From Corynebacterium spheniscorum (GTDB lineage: Bacteria > Actinomycetota > Actinomycetes > Mycobacteriales > Mycobacteriaceae), in assembly GCF_900113445.1 (NCBI RefSeq), contig NZ_FOPJ01000007.1, positions 1 through 64,000 of the forward strand: a stretch of 64,000 bases of DNA, written 5' to 3'. Shown here one piece after another: positions 19,387 through 29,325 of this stretch. The first letter of the stretch is position 1; every line of letters starts with the position of its first letter. The notes beneath the pieces were generated by a model that worked only from the letters and a program-made list of their open reading frames with translations, had not been told where the DNA came from and did no database searches. The position numbers and the translations under genes were made by a program.

Positions 19387-19529
19387 CGTGCCTCAAACTA
19401 GCCTCCCGGCGGCCTTGAGAGGGAATGCGCCGGAATAGATCCAGCAGTACCGAGCGTGTTGCCCGCCACACCGGGGCTAAAAGTAGTGCTCTTGCCTCAG
19501 AAACTTTGCTGGCCCGGTAGAATCTTGGT

Positions 19530-20429
19530 ATGGCTGAGCACAAAGAAGACGAACTCCCGGTCATCGATCTGGCCCGTACTGAAGGCTATGTCGTAGACGA
19601 CTCCGATGAAGACGATCCGATTTTGATCCGACCGGATGGTTCACCTGTGGAAACCTGGCGGGAAAACTACCCCTACCAGGAGCGTCTCTCCCGCGATGAG
19701 TATGAACACGTAAAGCGTGCCCTCCAAATCGAGCTCCTGAAATGGCAGAACTGGACCAAAGAAACCGGCCAGCGCCACATCATCCTCTTCGAGGGCCGCG
19801 ATGCCGCCGGTAAGGGGGGCACCATCAAACGCTTCAATGAGCACCTCAACCCCCGTGGTGCCCGTACCGTCGCCCTGGAGAAGCCCTCCCCACGTGAATC
19901 CACCTCCTGGTATTTCCAACGCTACATCGAGCACTTCCCCTGCGCCGGCGAAATCGTATTCTTCGACCGCTCTTGGTATAACCGCTCCGGCGTGGAACGC
20001 GTCATGGGTTTCTGCACCGAATCCCAACACGCTGAGTTTCTCCGCGAAGTCCCCATGTTGGAGAACATGCTCCTAGGTAGTGGCATCTCGCTGACCAAGT
20101 TCTGGTTCTCTGTCACCCAGAAGGAACAACGCACCCGTTTTGCGATCCGCCAGGTGGACCCAGTGCGCCAGTGGAAGCTCTCCCCAATGGACTTGGCCTC
20201 CTTGGATAAGTGGGAGGACTACACCCGCGCTAAGGAAGAGCAATTCCGCTACACCGACACTGATGAATCCCCCTGGATTACGATCCGCTCGAATGATAAG
20301 AAGCGGGCACGTCTTAACGCCATGCGTTATGTGCTGAGCAAGTTCGAGTACACCGATAAGGACCATGAACTTGTTGGTGAACCCGATCCGAAGATCGTGA
20401 TGCGTGGCCGCGACCAGATCGGCGACTAA
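19530..20429 (+). CDS. ppk2: Polyphosphate kinase 2 (PPK2)
   Basis: This 299-residue cytosolic kinase moves phosphate between polyphosphate and nucleoside diphosphates. Walker A is GRDAAGKGG (residues 89-97), Walker B Asp is in FFDRSWYNR (about 146), and a lid region with many Arg residues follows. Length and motifs fit single-domain PPK2. The neighbour of porA in C. glutamicum is also a ppk2 gene. The start ATG is in MAEHKEDELP; the upstream region to the porA terminator is 140 bases. Confidence 0.93.
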   Translation: MAEHKEDELPVIDLARTEGYVVDDSDEDDPILIRPDGSPVETWRENYPYQERLSRDEYEHVKRALQIELLKWQNWTKETGQRHIILFEGRDAAGKGGTIKRFNEHLNPRGARTVALEKPSPRESTSWYFQRYIEHFPCAGEIVFFDRSWYNRSGVERVMGFCTESQHAEFLREVPMLENMLLGSGISLTKFWFSVTQKEQRTRFAIRQVDPVRQWKLSPMDLASLDKWEDYTRAKEEQFRYTDTDESPWITIRSNDKKRARLNAMRYVLSKFEYTDKDHELVGEPDPKIVMRGRDQIGD

Positions 20430-20490
20430 TCCCACTCTGTGCGGGTACAGCCCGCGCAGCTGAGGGTGCTCTCAGCCAGCACCACGTGAA

Positions 20491-20533
20491 AAACCCCGCT
20501 GAGCAAGAAGAACCTATCTTGCCTAGCGGGGTT
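20491..20533. terminator. Bidirectional terminator between ppk2 and marR
   Basis: AAACCCCGCT-GAGCAAG pairs with CTTGC-CTAGCGGGGTT. A-rich and T-rich ends fit both directions and the hairpin lies between convergent genes. Confidence 0.8.
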
Positions 20534-20551
20534 ATGTTGTGCCTTGCGCGA

Positions 20552-21031
20552 TTATTGTTCCTGCTTGGCGCTGTGGCTATGCTGATCTTCTTCTTCACTG
20601 GCAATAATCGCGGCAGCTAGCTTGCGCAGATGCTTGAGCTGCTTCTGAGTGGACTCATCTAATGCTCGATCCTCCGCATTAGATACTAAGCGGTTTAACT
20701 CCACCCGCTTATGGCGGCCAGCAGCGCTGAGAGTAATAATCTGGCGGCGGCGATCGCGTGGATCACGCTCACGCTTTGCCCACCCGCGCTCTTCTAAAGC
20801 ATCAATAATGCGCACCATATCGGATGCGTCAATGGCTAATAATTCGCAGAGCGATGTTTGGCTAGCAGCATCACGATCAGCCAAGCACGTCATCACCCAA
20901 TACTCCCTCAACGTGGTGTTATCGGGTTGAAGCGCCAACTCAACTTCCTCGCGGGTGCGGCGGCGTAAGCGATCAAGCTGGAAGGAGGGCGACTCTAATA
21001 ATGCAGCAGGAATATCTTGGCTATACGGCAT
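20552..21031 (-). CDS. MarR-family transcriptional regulator
   Basis: This winged-helix regulator has SLCELLAIDASDMVRIIDALEERGWAKRERDPRDRRRQIITLSAAG, the MarR recognition helix and wing. I use the ATG at 21031 (MPYSQDIPAALL, 159 residues); an ATG at 21043 or a TTG at 21064 would lengthen it by 4 or 11 residues, and none has a good ribosome site. A palindrome (21036-21057) lies just before the chosen start and could be the self-operator. The C-terminus is acidic and His/Gln-rich. The target is unknown. Confidence 0.8.
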   Translation of the reverse strand: MPYSQDIPAALLESPSFQLDRLRRRTREEVELALQPDNTTLREYWVMTCLADRDAASQTSLCELLAIDASDMVRIIDALEERGWAKRERDPRDRRRQIITLSAAGRHKRVELNRLVSNAEDRALDESTQKQLKHLRKLAAAIIASEEEDQHSHSAKQEQ

Positions 21032-21035
21032 GGGT

Positions 21036-21057
21036 CCCAGCATATTGCATAGCTGGG
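21036..21057. promoter_or_regulatory. Palindrome at the marR start, possible operator
   Basis: CCCAGC and GCTGGG are separated by 10 bases, and the central ATATTGCAT is partly symmetric. It touches the start region of the MarR gene. MarR proteins usually bind palindromes of about this size over their own promoter. Confidence 0.4.
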
Positions 21058-21120
21058 AGTTCAACTATGGGTTCGTCCCCATACTTTCGTTCGCAGTAGG
21101 AAATAATCCCTCATCTGGGG

Positions 21121-21169
21121 TTAAAAAGACCCTAAGGCCCGTACTTTTAGCTGACGTAGCCTTAGGGTC
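21121..21169 (-). terminator. Terminator of the rhodanese gene
   Basis: GACCCTAAGGC and GCCTTAGGGTC form an 11 bp stem. Leftward it is followed by TTTTTAA. Confidence 0.8.
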
Positions 21170-21205
21170 ACTCTTCAGCGCGGGAACCTAGCTCTCCGCT
21201 GGAGC

Positions 21206-21496
21206 CTAGCTCTCCATGGGGAGGTTAGCTTGCTGCCAAGCACCCGTTCCGCCTTCAACATTAATGGCCTCGATACCGCGGGCCTCCAGATATTCACAGA
21301 CCTTCGCGGAGCGACCGCCACCTTGGCAGATGACATAGATATCGCGTTGCTGATCCAACTTATCGACATGTTGCACGAACTCGCTCATCGGCAGGTTCAC
21401 TGCATTAGCGGCATGCCCGGCGGCATACTCATCAACTTCGCGGACATCAATGAGTTGGGCGTCTTGGGGAACATTCTGAACAGTCACAGACTTCAT
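21206..21496 (-). CDS. Single-domain rhodanese-like protein
   Basis: This 96-residue sulfurtransferase fold has LIDVREVDEYAAGHAANAVNLPMSEF and the active loop CQGGGRS with catalytic Cys near residue 57. The loop of six residues fits thiosulfate or persulfide transfer (GlpE/PspE-like) and not Cdc25-type phosphatase. It is monocistronic with its own terminator. The physiological sulfur donor is unknown. Confidence 0.9.
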   Translation of the reverse strand: MKSVTVQNVPQDAQLIDVREVDEYAAGHAANAVNLPMSEFVQHVDKLDQQRDIYVICQGGGRSAKVCEYLEARGIEAINVEGGTGAWQQANLPMES

Positions 21497-21642
21497 GGCG
21501 GTATCTACTAACTCCTAAAAAAAAAGGGGTGGCGGTTCAGCTTCATCAAGAAGCCGAAAACAATCGAGGAACCTTAGGTGCAAAAAAGGGGAGGTAAATA
21601 GCTGGCGAAAAGGGGCGCTGCCAGCAGCACCTGGCCTCTATT

Positions 21643-22343
21643 TTATGGTGCTGATGGACAATGAAGCTGTTCCGCTAACCCTTCCACCCCCGTCATCATG
21701 ATTTGCGGATCATCATCGCGAGCATGCTGAGCCCAGGCTTGAGCATTAATGACCCAGCACTCATGAGCATCATCGGTATGCCCAGCCATGTGATAACCCA
21801 AACTGCGGCTAAGCTCCACCGACGCGCGGTTAAGTGGTTGTGCTGCTGACTCCACTTCTTTAAGCCCGAAACCTTCGAAGGCAAGATGGAGCAGCATGCG
21901 GCGCATTAAGCGCCCATAGCCTTGGCCTTGGAACTCACGGAATAAATAAGAGCCGGTGTCATAGAGCACCTGCTCACCGCGGATAATCCGCCGCAAGGAG
22001 CATGTACCCATGAGGTCTTCACCTTTAAAGCACGCCAGCTTTAATTCCCAGGGGCTGCGCTCATCTTTGGGGGTTAAAGAAGCTAGTGAGGCGTAGGAAA
22101 AGAAATGATCTCTGCGGGTGCGGCATCTACCCAGCCGAAGACCCAGGGGGCGGTGGGGTCAGGGAAAATATCTTCGGCTTGGTTTCTTATCCCCAGCTCT
22201 ACGATGCTGCGATCATCAACTACCCGTAGGTGGATCTGTTGGTTTTGATGGTGAGGATCTTTGGCGAGCAGGCGTAGCGACGCTGGGGGCCACGCTGTAG
22301 GGGAAGGAGCAGTAGAAGATTGCTCTCGGTGTGCACTGTGCAT
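21643..22343 (-). pseudogene. GNAT acetyltransferase, frameshifted
   Basis: The C-terminal frame (from 22011) has the acetyl-CoA loop FQGQGYGRLMRRMLLHLAFEGFGLKEVE and SRSLGY, typical of RimJ/RimL-type GNATs. The upstream frame (22343-22083) ends PAEIISFPTPH and then stops. Reading through the other frame gives SYASLASLTPKDERSPWELKLACFKGEDLMGTCSLR, the expected beta strand before the acetyl-CoA loop. The two frames meet near 22085-22100, where the plus strand reads AAAAGAAA. A one-base slip there would restore about 233 residues. It may be a pseudogene or a homopolymer sequencing error. Confidence 0.65.
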
Positions 22344-22376
22344 GAAGAAAACATTTTCATGCCCTAGCTGGATTAA

Positions 22377-22423
22377 AAAATATCCCCTCAGCACCGCAAC
22401 GCGCGGGGTACTGAGGGGAGCTT
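22377..22423 (-). terminator. Terminator of ppa
   Basis: TCCCCTCAG pairs with CTGAGGGGA around a GC-rich inner stem, and the leftward direction continues with TTTTTTAATC. It is 16 bases after the ppa stop. Confidence 0.85.
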
Positions 22424-22438
22424 ATCTACCGAGAACTC

Positions 22439-22915
22439 TTAGTCCTTGTAGCGGTCGATAGCCTCCTGCAAGATGCGCTCGGCATCTTCACGGCTACCCC
22501 AACCAGCGGCCTGGACTTCCTTGCCGGGCTCCAGGTCCTTGTAGTGGCAGAAGAAGTGCTCGATCTCGTCCTTGACGAACTGCGAGATATCTTCGATTTC
22601 TTGGTACTGCTCGAAACGCACATCATCAAGCACGCAGAGCAGCTTGTCATCGCCGCCAGCTTCATCGGTCATCTTGAAGACACCGACCGGGCGGGCCTTG
22701 CAGATCACACCGGGGAAGAGCGGTTCCGGCAGGATTACCAGAGCATCCAAAGGATCGCCGTCTTCGCCGAGGGTGTGGTCAATGAAGCCATAGTCGGCGG
22801 GGTACGCCATCGGGGTGAACAGGTAGCGGTCCAGGTGCACCCGGCCGGACTCGTGATCAACCTCGTACTTATTGCGCGACCCCTTCGGGATCTCGATGGT
22901 CACCTCAACGTTCAT
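22439..22915 (-). CDS. ppa: Inorganic pyrophosphatase (family I)
   Basis: This 158-residue cytosolic enzyme hydrolyses pyrophosphate to drive biosynthesis. Family I motifs are present: [46 protein letters not shown], including the DxxDxxD-type metal site, and KDLEPGK. The start [15 protein letters not shown] is preceded by GGAG; the longer open frame upstream is not used. It is transcribed opposite to dacB, with about 90 bases between them. Confidence 0.96.
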   Translation of the reverse strand: MNVEVTIEIPKGSRNKYEVDHESGRVHLDRYLFTPMAYPADYGFIDHTLGEDGDPLDALVILPEPLFPGVICKARPVGVFKMTDEAGGDDKLLCVLDDVRFEQYQEIEDISQFVKDEIEHFFCHYKDLEPGKEVQAAGWGSREDAERILQEAIDRYKD

Positions 22916-23007
22916 TGAGTTTCCAACTCCTTCAGTCCTCAAACAGAAATAACAAGTAGCACCCATCGTAGCGCTACCGGGTCAGCTACCCAGTAGGCTG
23001 TGGTGCA

Positions 23008-24399
23008 ATGAGCAAGAAGGTGTGGTGGATGACCTCCGCCGTAGTTGTCACAGTCGCGGTCACCGGTGTCGCCGGTGTGGGAATCACCGCGCAAAAAAAC
23101 TACGCCGATGTGGTGCATAAAGCACCGTGGGAGCTATCGGCATCCACGGACGCTGAACTTATCCCGGCACGCGGCCAAGCTGAGGTGGACCTAGGAAGTC
23201 TGCGAAGCACCCTAAAAGAGCTAAGCGCCAACCCGGCACTGGGCAGTTTCGGGGTACAGATTCTTGATTCCAGCACCGGGGAAGAGGTCTATTCTTACGA
23301 TGCGCAGATCCCGCTGCGCCCAGCGAGTGCTACAAAAATTTTGACCAGTGCCGCAGCGATTAAAGCACTTGGCCCGGATGATCGGATTAGAACCGATATT
23401 GTGCGCGGGCCCATGGAAGGTTCGGTGGTGATTCGCGCTGCTGGGGATGTGTGGTTAGATCGCGCGGATCTGATGCGTGCCGCGGAAGCCATCCAAGTTA
23501 GTGGCATGAAGGTTACCCAGGTACTGATTGATACCAGCGTGTGGACTGGCCCAGATTTCTTAACTGGTTGGGATGAAAGCGATATTGATGCCGGGTTTGT
23601 TGCCCCCATGCAGCCAGCCATGATTCATGGTGGCCGCCTGGGTGAGGTGGAAAGCGGTGATGTGCCGCGTAGCCACACCCCGGCTTTCACGGTAGCCCAA
23701 GCCCTTGGCGAAGAACTAGGGGTAAGCACCATTGGTGTCACTGAACTAACTGAGCAACCAGTGGAAACGCTGTATACCATTGAGTCCCCGCGTTTATCTG
23801 AACGCCTAAGGGCCATGATGCAGCATTCCGATAATGTGATGGCCGAAGCCATTGGCCGGGAAGTGGCCATTAAACGCGGAAAAGGCAGTGACGCGCAGGC
23901 AGCCACCGAAGCGGTGCTGGAAGTACTTAATGAACTAGGGATTGATACCTCCACCACGAAGCTGGAGGATACCTGCGGGTTATCTATTCATAACCGGATT
24001 CCGGCTGAAGTGCTGGCGGAAATTATGGACACCGCAGCCCAAACCCAAGTACTAAGGCCACTGCTTGATGTGCTGCCTGTAGCTGGTGGTTCTGGCACTT
24101 TAGCTTCGCGTTTTATTGGCACACCTGGGCGTGGTGTGGTGCGCGCTAAAACCGGGACCTTGACGGGAACCTCGGCCTTAACCGGTGTGGTGACCGGGCA
24201 AAGCGGGCATGTCTATAGCTTCGGGATGATCTCCAATGACACTGATGTGCTTGGTCAGCGCCAGGCTTTAGACCGCATTGCCTCGGCCTTAAGTGAAGAT
24301 GCCGCGGCAAACAGTGGTGTGCAGGCGGCGAAAGCAAACGCCGACGCCCAGCCCACGATCTCGGAAAGCAAACACAACCCCAGCACCAGCGATCGCTAA
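23008..24399 (+). CDS. dacB: D-alanyl-D-alanine carboxypeptidase/endopeptidase (PBP4, DacB)
   Basis: This 463-residue exported serine peptidase of family S13 trims peptidoglycan cross-links. An N-terminal membrane segment/signal spans about 7-28. The three penicillin-binding motifs are SATK (107-110), SDN (274-276) and KTG (381-383). The C-terminal 40 residues are low-complexity. It stands first in the rightward run dacB-tilS-hpt and overlaps nothing; tilS begins 5 bases later. Confidence 0.92.
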   Translation: MSKKVWWMTSAVVVTVAVTGVAGVGITAQKNYADVVHKAPWELSASTDAELIPARGQAEVDLGSLRSTLKELSANPALGSFGVQILDSSTGEEVYSYDAQIPLRPASATKILTSAAAIKALGPDDRIRTDIVRGPMEGSVVIRAAGDVWLDRADLMRAAEAIQVSGMKVTQVLIDTSVWTGPDFLTGWDESDIDAGFVAPMQPAMIHGGRLGEVESGDVPRSHTPAFTVAQALGEELGVSTIGVTELTEQPVETLYTIESPRLSERLRAMMQHSDNVMAEAIGREVAIKRGKGSDAQAATEAVLEVLNELGIDTSTTKLEDTCGLSIHNRIPAEVLAEIMDTAAQTQVLRPLLDVLPVAGGSGTLASRFIGTPGRGVVRAKTGTLTGTSALTGVVTGQSGHVYSFGMISNDTDVLGQRQALDRIASALSEDAAANSGVQAAKANADAQPTISESKHNPSTSDR

Positions 24400-24404
24400 G
24401 GGCC

Positions 24405-25454
24405 ATGGCGAGCGTTCTTAAGTTTCCGCGGGCATCTAAGAATTTATTGGCGTGCCGCCGGGGAATCCGCGGGCTCTATGAGCATGGGGTGGATGCGGGT
24501 GAGGAGCTAGCGATTGGGCTATCTGGGGGACCGGATTCTTTGGCGTTGGTGATTGCGGCGCGCGCGGAAGGACATGAGGTGTTGGCCTTGTGTGTGGATC
24601 ATCAATTGCAAGAAGGATCTGCGCAGGTAGCTGCAGAGGCGGCGAGTAAAGCCCAAGCCTGGGGAGCGCGCGCGAAGGTGTTGCGCGTGGACGTTGTGGA
24701 CCGTGGGGAAGGGACGGAGGCGGCGGCGCGCCGGGCGAGGTATGAGGCGTTGTCCAAAGCCGCTGGAAAGTTGCCGCTATTGGTGGCGCATACCGCTGAA
24801 GATCAGGCGGAGACCCTGTTATTGGGGGCATTACGCGGTAAAGCGAGTGGGATGTCGGTGAAGGCAGTAAGCGAAGGTGGGGTGGTGTATCGACCATTTT
24901 TGGGTTTAAGGCGCGCACAGACGGTGGGGACCTGTGTGGATTGCGGGGTGGATTTTTGGTCAGATCCGCACAATGAGCGCTTAAGTTTCCGGCGGGTGGC
25001 GGTGCGGAAGAATATTATGCCGGCTTTGGGGGAGATTCTGGGCAATGGCGATGCCACTGCAGTGTTGGCGCAGGCTGCGGCGATGGTGGCTGAGGATAAT
25101 GCGTATTTGACTTCTTTGGTGCCGGAATGTGCACGTCAACCGCAGGATTTAGCGGTTGAGGTGATTGCGCGGCTACCGGAAGCTGTCGGCCGGCGCGCGG
25201 TGTTGGCGTGGCTGCATGCCCATGGGGAGGCGCACCCGCAGTGGCAGATGCGTTTAAGTAGTGCCGCGGTGGGTGATGTGCTGCGGCTATGTACGAAGTG
25301 GCGGGGCCAAGGGGCGGTGGCTGTGGGTAAGGACTTAGCTGCGGAATGTGGGGAAGGTACCCCCGAAGGTTTGGGGGCTGCGCGTGGGGTGCCAAGATTG
25401 GTTGTTGTACGGCTCAATGGCACACTAACGGTGACGACGCAGAAAGGTCACTAA
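24405..25454 (+). CDS. tilS: tRNA(Ile)-lysidine synthase
   Basis: This 349-residue PP-loop ATPase converts C34 of the CAU anticodon of isoleucine tRNA to lysidine. The SGGPDSLAL loop (about 40-48) and the later HTAEDQAETLLLGALRGK motif are diagnostic. It sits five bases after dacB and just before hpt, a conserved actinobacterial order. It is shorter than E. coli TilS, as usual in Gram-positives. Confidence 0.93.
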   Translation: MASVLKFPRASKNLLACRRGIRGLYEHGVDAGEELAIGLSGGPDSLALVIAARAEGHEVLALCVDHQLQEGSAQVAAEAASKAQAWGARAKVLRVDVVDRGEGTEAAARRARYEALSKAAGKLPLLVAHTAEDQAETLLLGALRGKASGMSVKAVSEGGVVYRPFLGLRRAQTVGTCVDCGVDFWSDPHNERLSFRRVAVRKNIMPALGEILGNGDATAVLAQAAAMVAEDNAYLTSLVPECARQPQDLAVEVIARLPEAVGRRAVLAWLHAHGEAHPQWQMRLSSAAVGDVLRLCTKWRGQGAVAVGKDLAAECGEGTPEGLGAARGVPRLVVVRLNGTLTVTTQKGH

Positions 25455-25460
25455 ATTTCT

Positions 25461-26051
25461 ATGCACGACACCAAGGACATGAACGTTCCGACTAATCCCT
25501 ATGGGGCTGATATTGAGGCAGTGCTGGTTTCTGAAGAACAATTGCAGGCCAGGGTTGCTGAAATGGCGCAGCGCGTGTCCGAGGAATACCGCGGGAAAGA
25601 TGATGACCTGGTCCTCATCGGGGTGTTAAAGGGCGCGGTTTTCTTTATTACTGATTTTGCCCGCCAGCTAAGCATCCCCAGCCAAGTGGAGTTTATGGCG
25701 GTGTCTTCTTATGGCAATGCCACGAGTTCTTCTGGGGTGGTGCGGATTTTGAAGGACCTGGATCGCGATATTGAAGATCGCGATGTGTTGGTGGTCGAAG
25801 ATATCATTGACTCCGGGTTGACGCTTTCGTGGTTGATGAAGAACCTGCAGGCCCGCCGCCCACGCAGCTTGAAGGTGGTGACCTTGCTGCGCAAACCAGA
25901 GGTGCAGACCGCGAAGGTGGATCTTTTTGATGTGGGCTTTGAGATCCCCAATGAGTTTGTGATCGGCTATGGCCTGGATTATGCCGAGCGTTATCGTGAT
26001 CTTCCCTTTGTGGGGACCTTGCACCCGCGGGTGTATAGCGAAGATAACTAG
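25461..26051 (+). CDS. hpt: Hypoxanthine phosphoribosyltransferase
   Basis: This 196-residue purine salvage enzyme attaches ribose phosphate from PRPP to hypoxanthine and guanine. The PRPP motif [14 protein letters not shown] is at about 112-125, and [13 protein letters not shown] lies in the N-terminal half. The first ATG gives [12 protein letters not shown]; a second ATG six codons later is an alternative start. Confidence 0.95.
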   Translation: MHDTKDMNVPTNPYGADIEAVLVSEEQLQARVAEMAQRVSEEYRGKDDDLVLIGVLKGAVFFITDFARQLSIPSQVEFMAVSSYGNATSSSGVVRILKDLDRDIEDRDVLVVEDIIDSGLTLSWLMKNLQARRPRSLKVVTLLRKPEVQTAKVDLFDVGFEIPNEFVIGYGLDYAERYRDLPFVGTLHPRVYSEDN

Positions 26052-26573
26052 CCGCCTGGGGGCGGGCGTCAGCTGACAGCGTTGGCTGATGGCGGGCGTC
26101 CGGGCAGGGGAGGCGTGGCGCCGCGCGCGCCGGGAAGCTCCTCGGGAACGTTTCTTTGTTGCCATGCGTTGATTCTGCGCAGAGACAGCGAATGTCGGTT
26201 GTGCCTCCTCGGGTTGCCGTGGCTTCGGGTTGCCCTGCCTTTAGGTGACCTGTTTAGGTGACCTGGGGAGGCGGATCACGCGCTGGCCCTTTAAAGTAGG
26301 GAAGATGTGTACCACAGGCATTGCCGCTTAGCGTGGCAAACGCTGTGCGCGGTGCATATATTTCTTGCTTGAAGAACATCGACATTTATCTTCACGTTCA
26401 CTGACCCTCCACGTTCCTAAGAAAGGCCTCAACCCCAAGACAGCACAAGAACGCAGCCCTTAGACTCTGGGCAATCTCCCGCACCCCGCTTTTCTCCTGT
26501 GCAAGATATGAAAGCGGAAGAGACTGCTCATGGATGAGCGCGATGCGATCCCCGCTGGCTTCGGGCACTGCCT
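26052..26573. other. Intergenic region, 522 bp, before ftsH
   Basis: No gene is seen. The left half has short direct repeats, including a perfect tandem 13 bp repeat (26240-26265) and GGCGGGCGTC twice near 26064 and 26093. The right half presumably carries the ftsH promoter and leader. Confidence 0.5.
26240..26265. repeat. Perfect tandem 13 bp repeat
   Basis: TTTAGGTGACCTG occurs twice head to tail, and each unit contains the palindrome AGGTGACCT-like core (AGGT/ACCT). It lies about 310 bases before ftsH and could be a pair of operator half sites. Confidence 0.5.
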
Positions 26574-29108
26574 ATGAATAACAAGAGAATCCTCCAAATC
26601 GCCTTAAGCGCTTCGGTGCTACTCATCATGCTTTTTGTGGTGAGCCTGCTCACCGATGACACGCGAACCTTCCAAAAGGTTGATACCTCGGTTGCGATCG
26701 CCCAGCTTCAGGACAATAACGTCAAGGAAGCTCAGATCGATGACCGCGAACAGCGCCTGCGCTTAACGCTCAAAGAACCCATCGATGTTGAAGAGCGCGA
26801 AGATGTTGAGGAGATTCTGACCCAATATCCAGCGCGCACCGCCCCCGATATTTTCAAGGCCGTGCGGGACTCCGACACCGAGAAGTACGCCACCAAGGTC
26901 ACCCAGGAATCCTTCCTGCTCAATACCCTCGGCTTCATCCTGCCGATGCTCTTGGTCTTTGGCCTTTTGATGTTCTTCTTTAGCCGCATGCAATCCGGCG
27001 GGCTCTTTGGCATCGGTGGCTCCAAGGCCAAGGAATTAACCAAGGACATGCCCACCAACACCTTCAAGGATGTTGCGGGCGCGGATGAGGCCGTTGATGA
27101 GCTTCATGAAATCAAGGACTTCTTGGAAGATCCTTCGCACTATGAGCGCTTAGGGGCGAAGATCCCGCGCGGCGTGCTGCTTTATGGCCCGCCCGGTACC
27201 GGTAAGACCTTGTTGGCCCGTGCGGTGGCTGGTGAAGCTGGGGTACCTTTCTATTCCATTTCCGGTTCGGACTTCGTGGAGATGTTCGTCGGTGTGGGTG
27301 CCTCGCGTGTGCGTGACCTCTTTAAACAAGCCAAGGCCAATAGCCCCTGCATTATCTTCGTCGATGAGATTGATGCAGTGGGGCGTCGCCGTGGCTCCGG
27401 CATGGGGGGCGGTTTGGATGAACGTGAACAAACCCTCAACCAACTGCTAGTGGAAATGGATGGCTTCGATGATCGCCAAGGCGTGATCCTCATGGCGGCC
27501 ACTAACCGCCCCGATATTTTGGATCCCGCACTTCTGCGCCCGGGTCGTTTCGATCGCCAAATCCCGGTGACCAACCCGGATCTCAAGGGACGCCAGCAGA
27601 TTCTGAAGGTCCACGCGGAAGGCAAACCGCTGGGCCCGGATGCCGACCTGAATGCTTTGGCGAAGCGTACCGCCGGTATGTCCGGTGCGGACCTGGCTAA
27701 TGTGCTCAATGAAGCTGCCCTTCTGACCGCCCGCATTGGCGGCAATGTGATTACCGCGGACGCCCTGGAAGAAGCCACGGACCGCGTGATTGGTGGTCCA
27801 CGTCGAAGCTCCAAGATCATTTCCGAGAAGGAAAAGAAGATCACCGCCTATCACGAGGGCGGGCATACGCTATCTGCCTGGGCGATGAAGAATATTGAGC
27901 GCGTCTACAAGGTCACCATCCTGGCCCGTGGGCGTACCGGTGGTCATGCCATGACTGCCGAAGAAGATGACAAGGGCATGTACAACCGCGATGAGCTTTT
28001 TGCACGCCTAGTCTTCGCCATGGGTGGGCGTGCCGCTGAGGAGCTGGTGTTTGGTGAACCCACCACCGGTGCCTCTGCTGATATTGAGCAGGCCACCAAG
28101 ATCGCTCGCGCCATGATCACCGAATATGGCATGTCACCCACCTTGGGCGCCGTGAAATATGGTGAGGAACAGGGCGATCCCTTCTCTGGCCGCGGTGGCG
28201 GCGGAACCTTGGAGTACTCCCCGAAGATCGCTGCGGAGATTGATGAGGAGATCCGCTACCTGCTGGATAAAGCCCATGAAAAGGCCTACCGCATTCTCGA
28301 AGAACACCGCGATTATCTGGATCGCTTGGCGGAGAAACTCCTGGAGAAGGAAACCCTGCGCCGCCCCGATTTGGAAGCGCTCTTTGAAGGCATTGACCCG
28401 CAAGAAGTCGATGAAGTCTTCCCCGGTGAAGATGTGCGCTTCCCTCGCCAGCTGGGCTACACCCCGGTGAAAACACCTACTGAGTTGGCCATCGAACGCG
28501 GTGAGGAACCACCGAAGCCCTTCTCCTTATTGGAGGCCTCCCAAAAGGCCCGCGCGCGCCGCCGTAAGCAACTAGATGCCCAACGTGCCGCCGGTGGTGG
28601 GGCGCCGATGCCCTGGCGTGGTACACGCCCTGCCAATACCTCGGATGCTTCTACCAGCCCCGGGGAAGAAGCCCAAGGCCGGCATGCAGCCCCCAGCTAT
28701 GGTGGCACCCCGCCACCAGCAGGATGGACGGTTCCAGGCAGTGGCCAACAACCCAGCGGCCCCAGCGTTCCGCAGGCACCTTCGAGTCCGGAGAATATGC
28801 GCGGTTTGGGGATCCACCCTGGGATGAAGGCTTATGGGGAAGAACCTGAGGCAGAAGCCGGCCAGAATAATATTCCGGTTGCTGATGCCCCCGGCCCGGA
28901 GGACGACACTGAGCTGATTGGTTTCCGTCTACCGGAACGCGAGCGCCCGGATTACCCGGAAACCCCAGTGGAGAAAGCCCCGGAGGAGACCCCCACGGAG
29001 TCACATCCAGTGGTGGAACCAGAACCTCATACTTGTTTACCTGGGGAGGAGAACCCGGAAGGTGAGCTACCTACTGATCCGGACTCAGAATCCCCGAAGA
29101 ATTTTTAA
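26574..29108 (+). CDS. ftsH: ATP-dependent zinc metalloprotease FtsH
   Basis: This 844-residue membrane AAA protease degrades misfolded and regulatory membrane proteins. A first membrane helix spans about 7-26, then an extracytoplasmic domain and a second helix at about 115-137. Walker A is GPPGTGKT (205-212), Walker B IIFVDEID, then the second region of homology. The zinc site is HEGGH (427-431, with Gly at the third position). After residue 640 a Pro/Glu-rich disordered tail of about 200 residues extends it well beyond the E. coli length, as in actinobacteria. It precedes the folate genes. Confidence 0.96.
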   Translation: MNNKRILQIALSASVLLIMLFVVSLLTDDTRTFQKVDTSVAIAQLQDNNVKEAQIDDREQRLRLTLKEPIDVEEREDVEEILTQYPARTAPDIFKAVRDSDTEKYATKVTQESFLLNTLGFILPMLLVFGLLMFFFSRMQSGGLFGIGGSKAKELTKDMPTNTFKDVAGADEAVDELHEIKDFLEDPSHYERLGAKIPRGVLLYGPPGTGKTLLARAVAGEAGVPFYSISGSDFVEMFVGVGASRVRDLFKQAKANSPCIIFVDEIDAVGRRRGSGMGGGLDEREQTLNQLLVEMDGFDDRQGVILMAATNRPDILDPALLRPGRFDRQIPVTNPDLKGRQQILKVHAEGKPLGPDADLNALAKRTAGMSGADLANVLNEAALLTARIGGNVITADALEEATDRVIGGPRRSSKIISEKEKKITAYHEGGHTLSAWAMKNIERVYKVTILARGRTGGHAMTAEEDDKGMYNRDELFARLVFAMGGRAAEELVFGEPTTGASADIEQATKIARAMITEYGMSPTLGAVKYGEEQGDPFSGRGGGGTLEYSPKIAAEIDEEIRYLLDKAHEKAYRILEEHRDYLDRLAEKLLEKETLRRPDLEALFEGIDPQEVDEVFPGEDVRFPRQLGYTPVKTPTELAIERGEEPPKPFSLLEASQKARARRRKQLDAQRAAGGGAPMPWRGTRPANTSDASTSPGEEAQGRHAAPSYGGTPPPAGWTVPGSGQQPSGPSVPQAPSSPENMRGLGIHPGMKAYGEEPEAEAGQNNIPVADAPGPEDDTELIGFRLPERERPDYPETPVEKAPEETPTESHPVVEPEPHTCLPGEENPEGELPTDPDSESPKNF

Positions 29109-29122
29109 CCCTGCTCAATAAC

Positions 29123-29163
29123 AAAAGGGGGGTGTGCGGACAGTCCCTGCGCACCCCCCTTTT
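29123..29163 (+). terminator. Terminator between ftsH and folE
   Basis: AAAAGGGGGGTG and CACCCCCCTTTT form the stem of a hairpin ending in TTTT. It lies 15 bases after the ftsH stop, so folE either has its own promoter (29164-29325) or depends on readthrough. Confidence 0.85.
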
Positions 29164-29325
29164 CCCCAACACCTAGCCTGCACGCTGGAACACTGGCTGG
29201 CTGCACACCAACGAGCTGGAACCATAATGGGGCTAGAAACCAAGCAACACTCCGCGACAGTTTTTCAGTGGGAGCGTTGCGCGGCGGATGGTTTAGCGAA
29301 GGAAAGCGAGATCCGAACACACACC

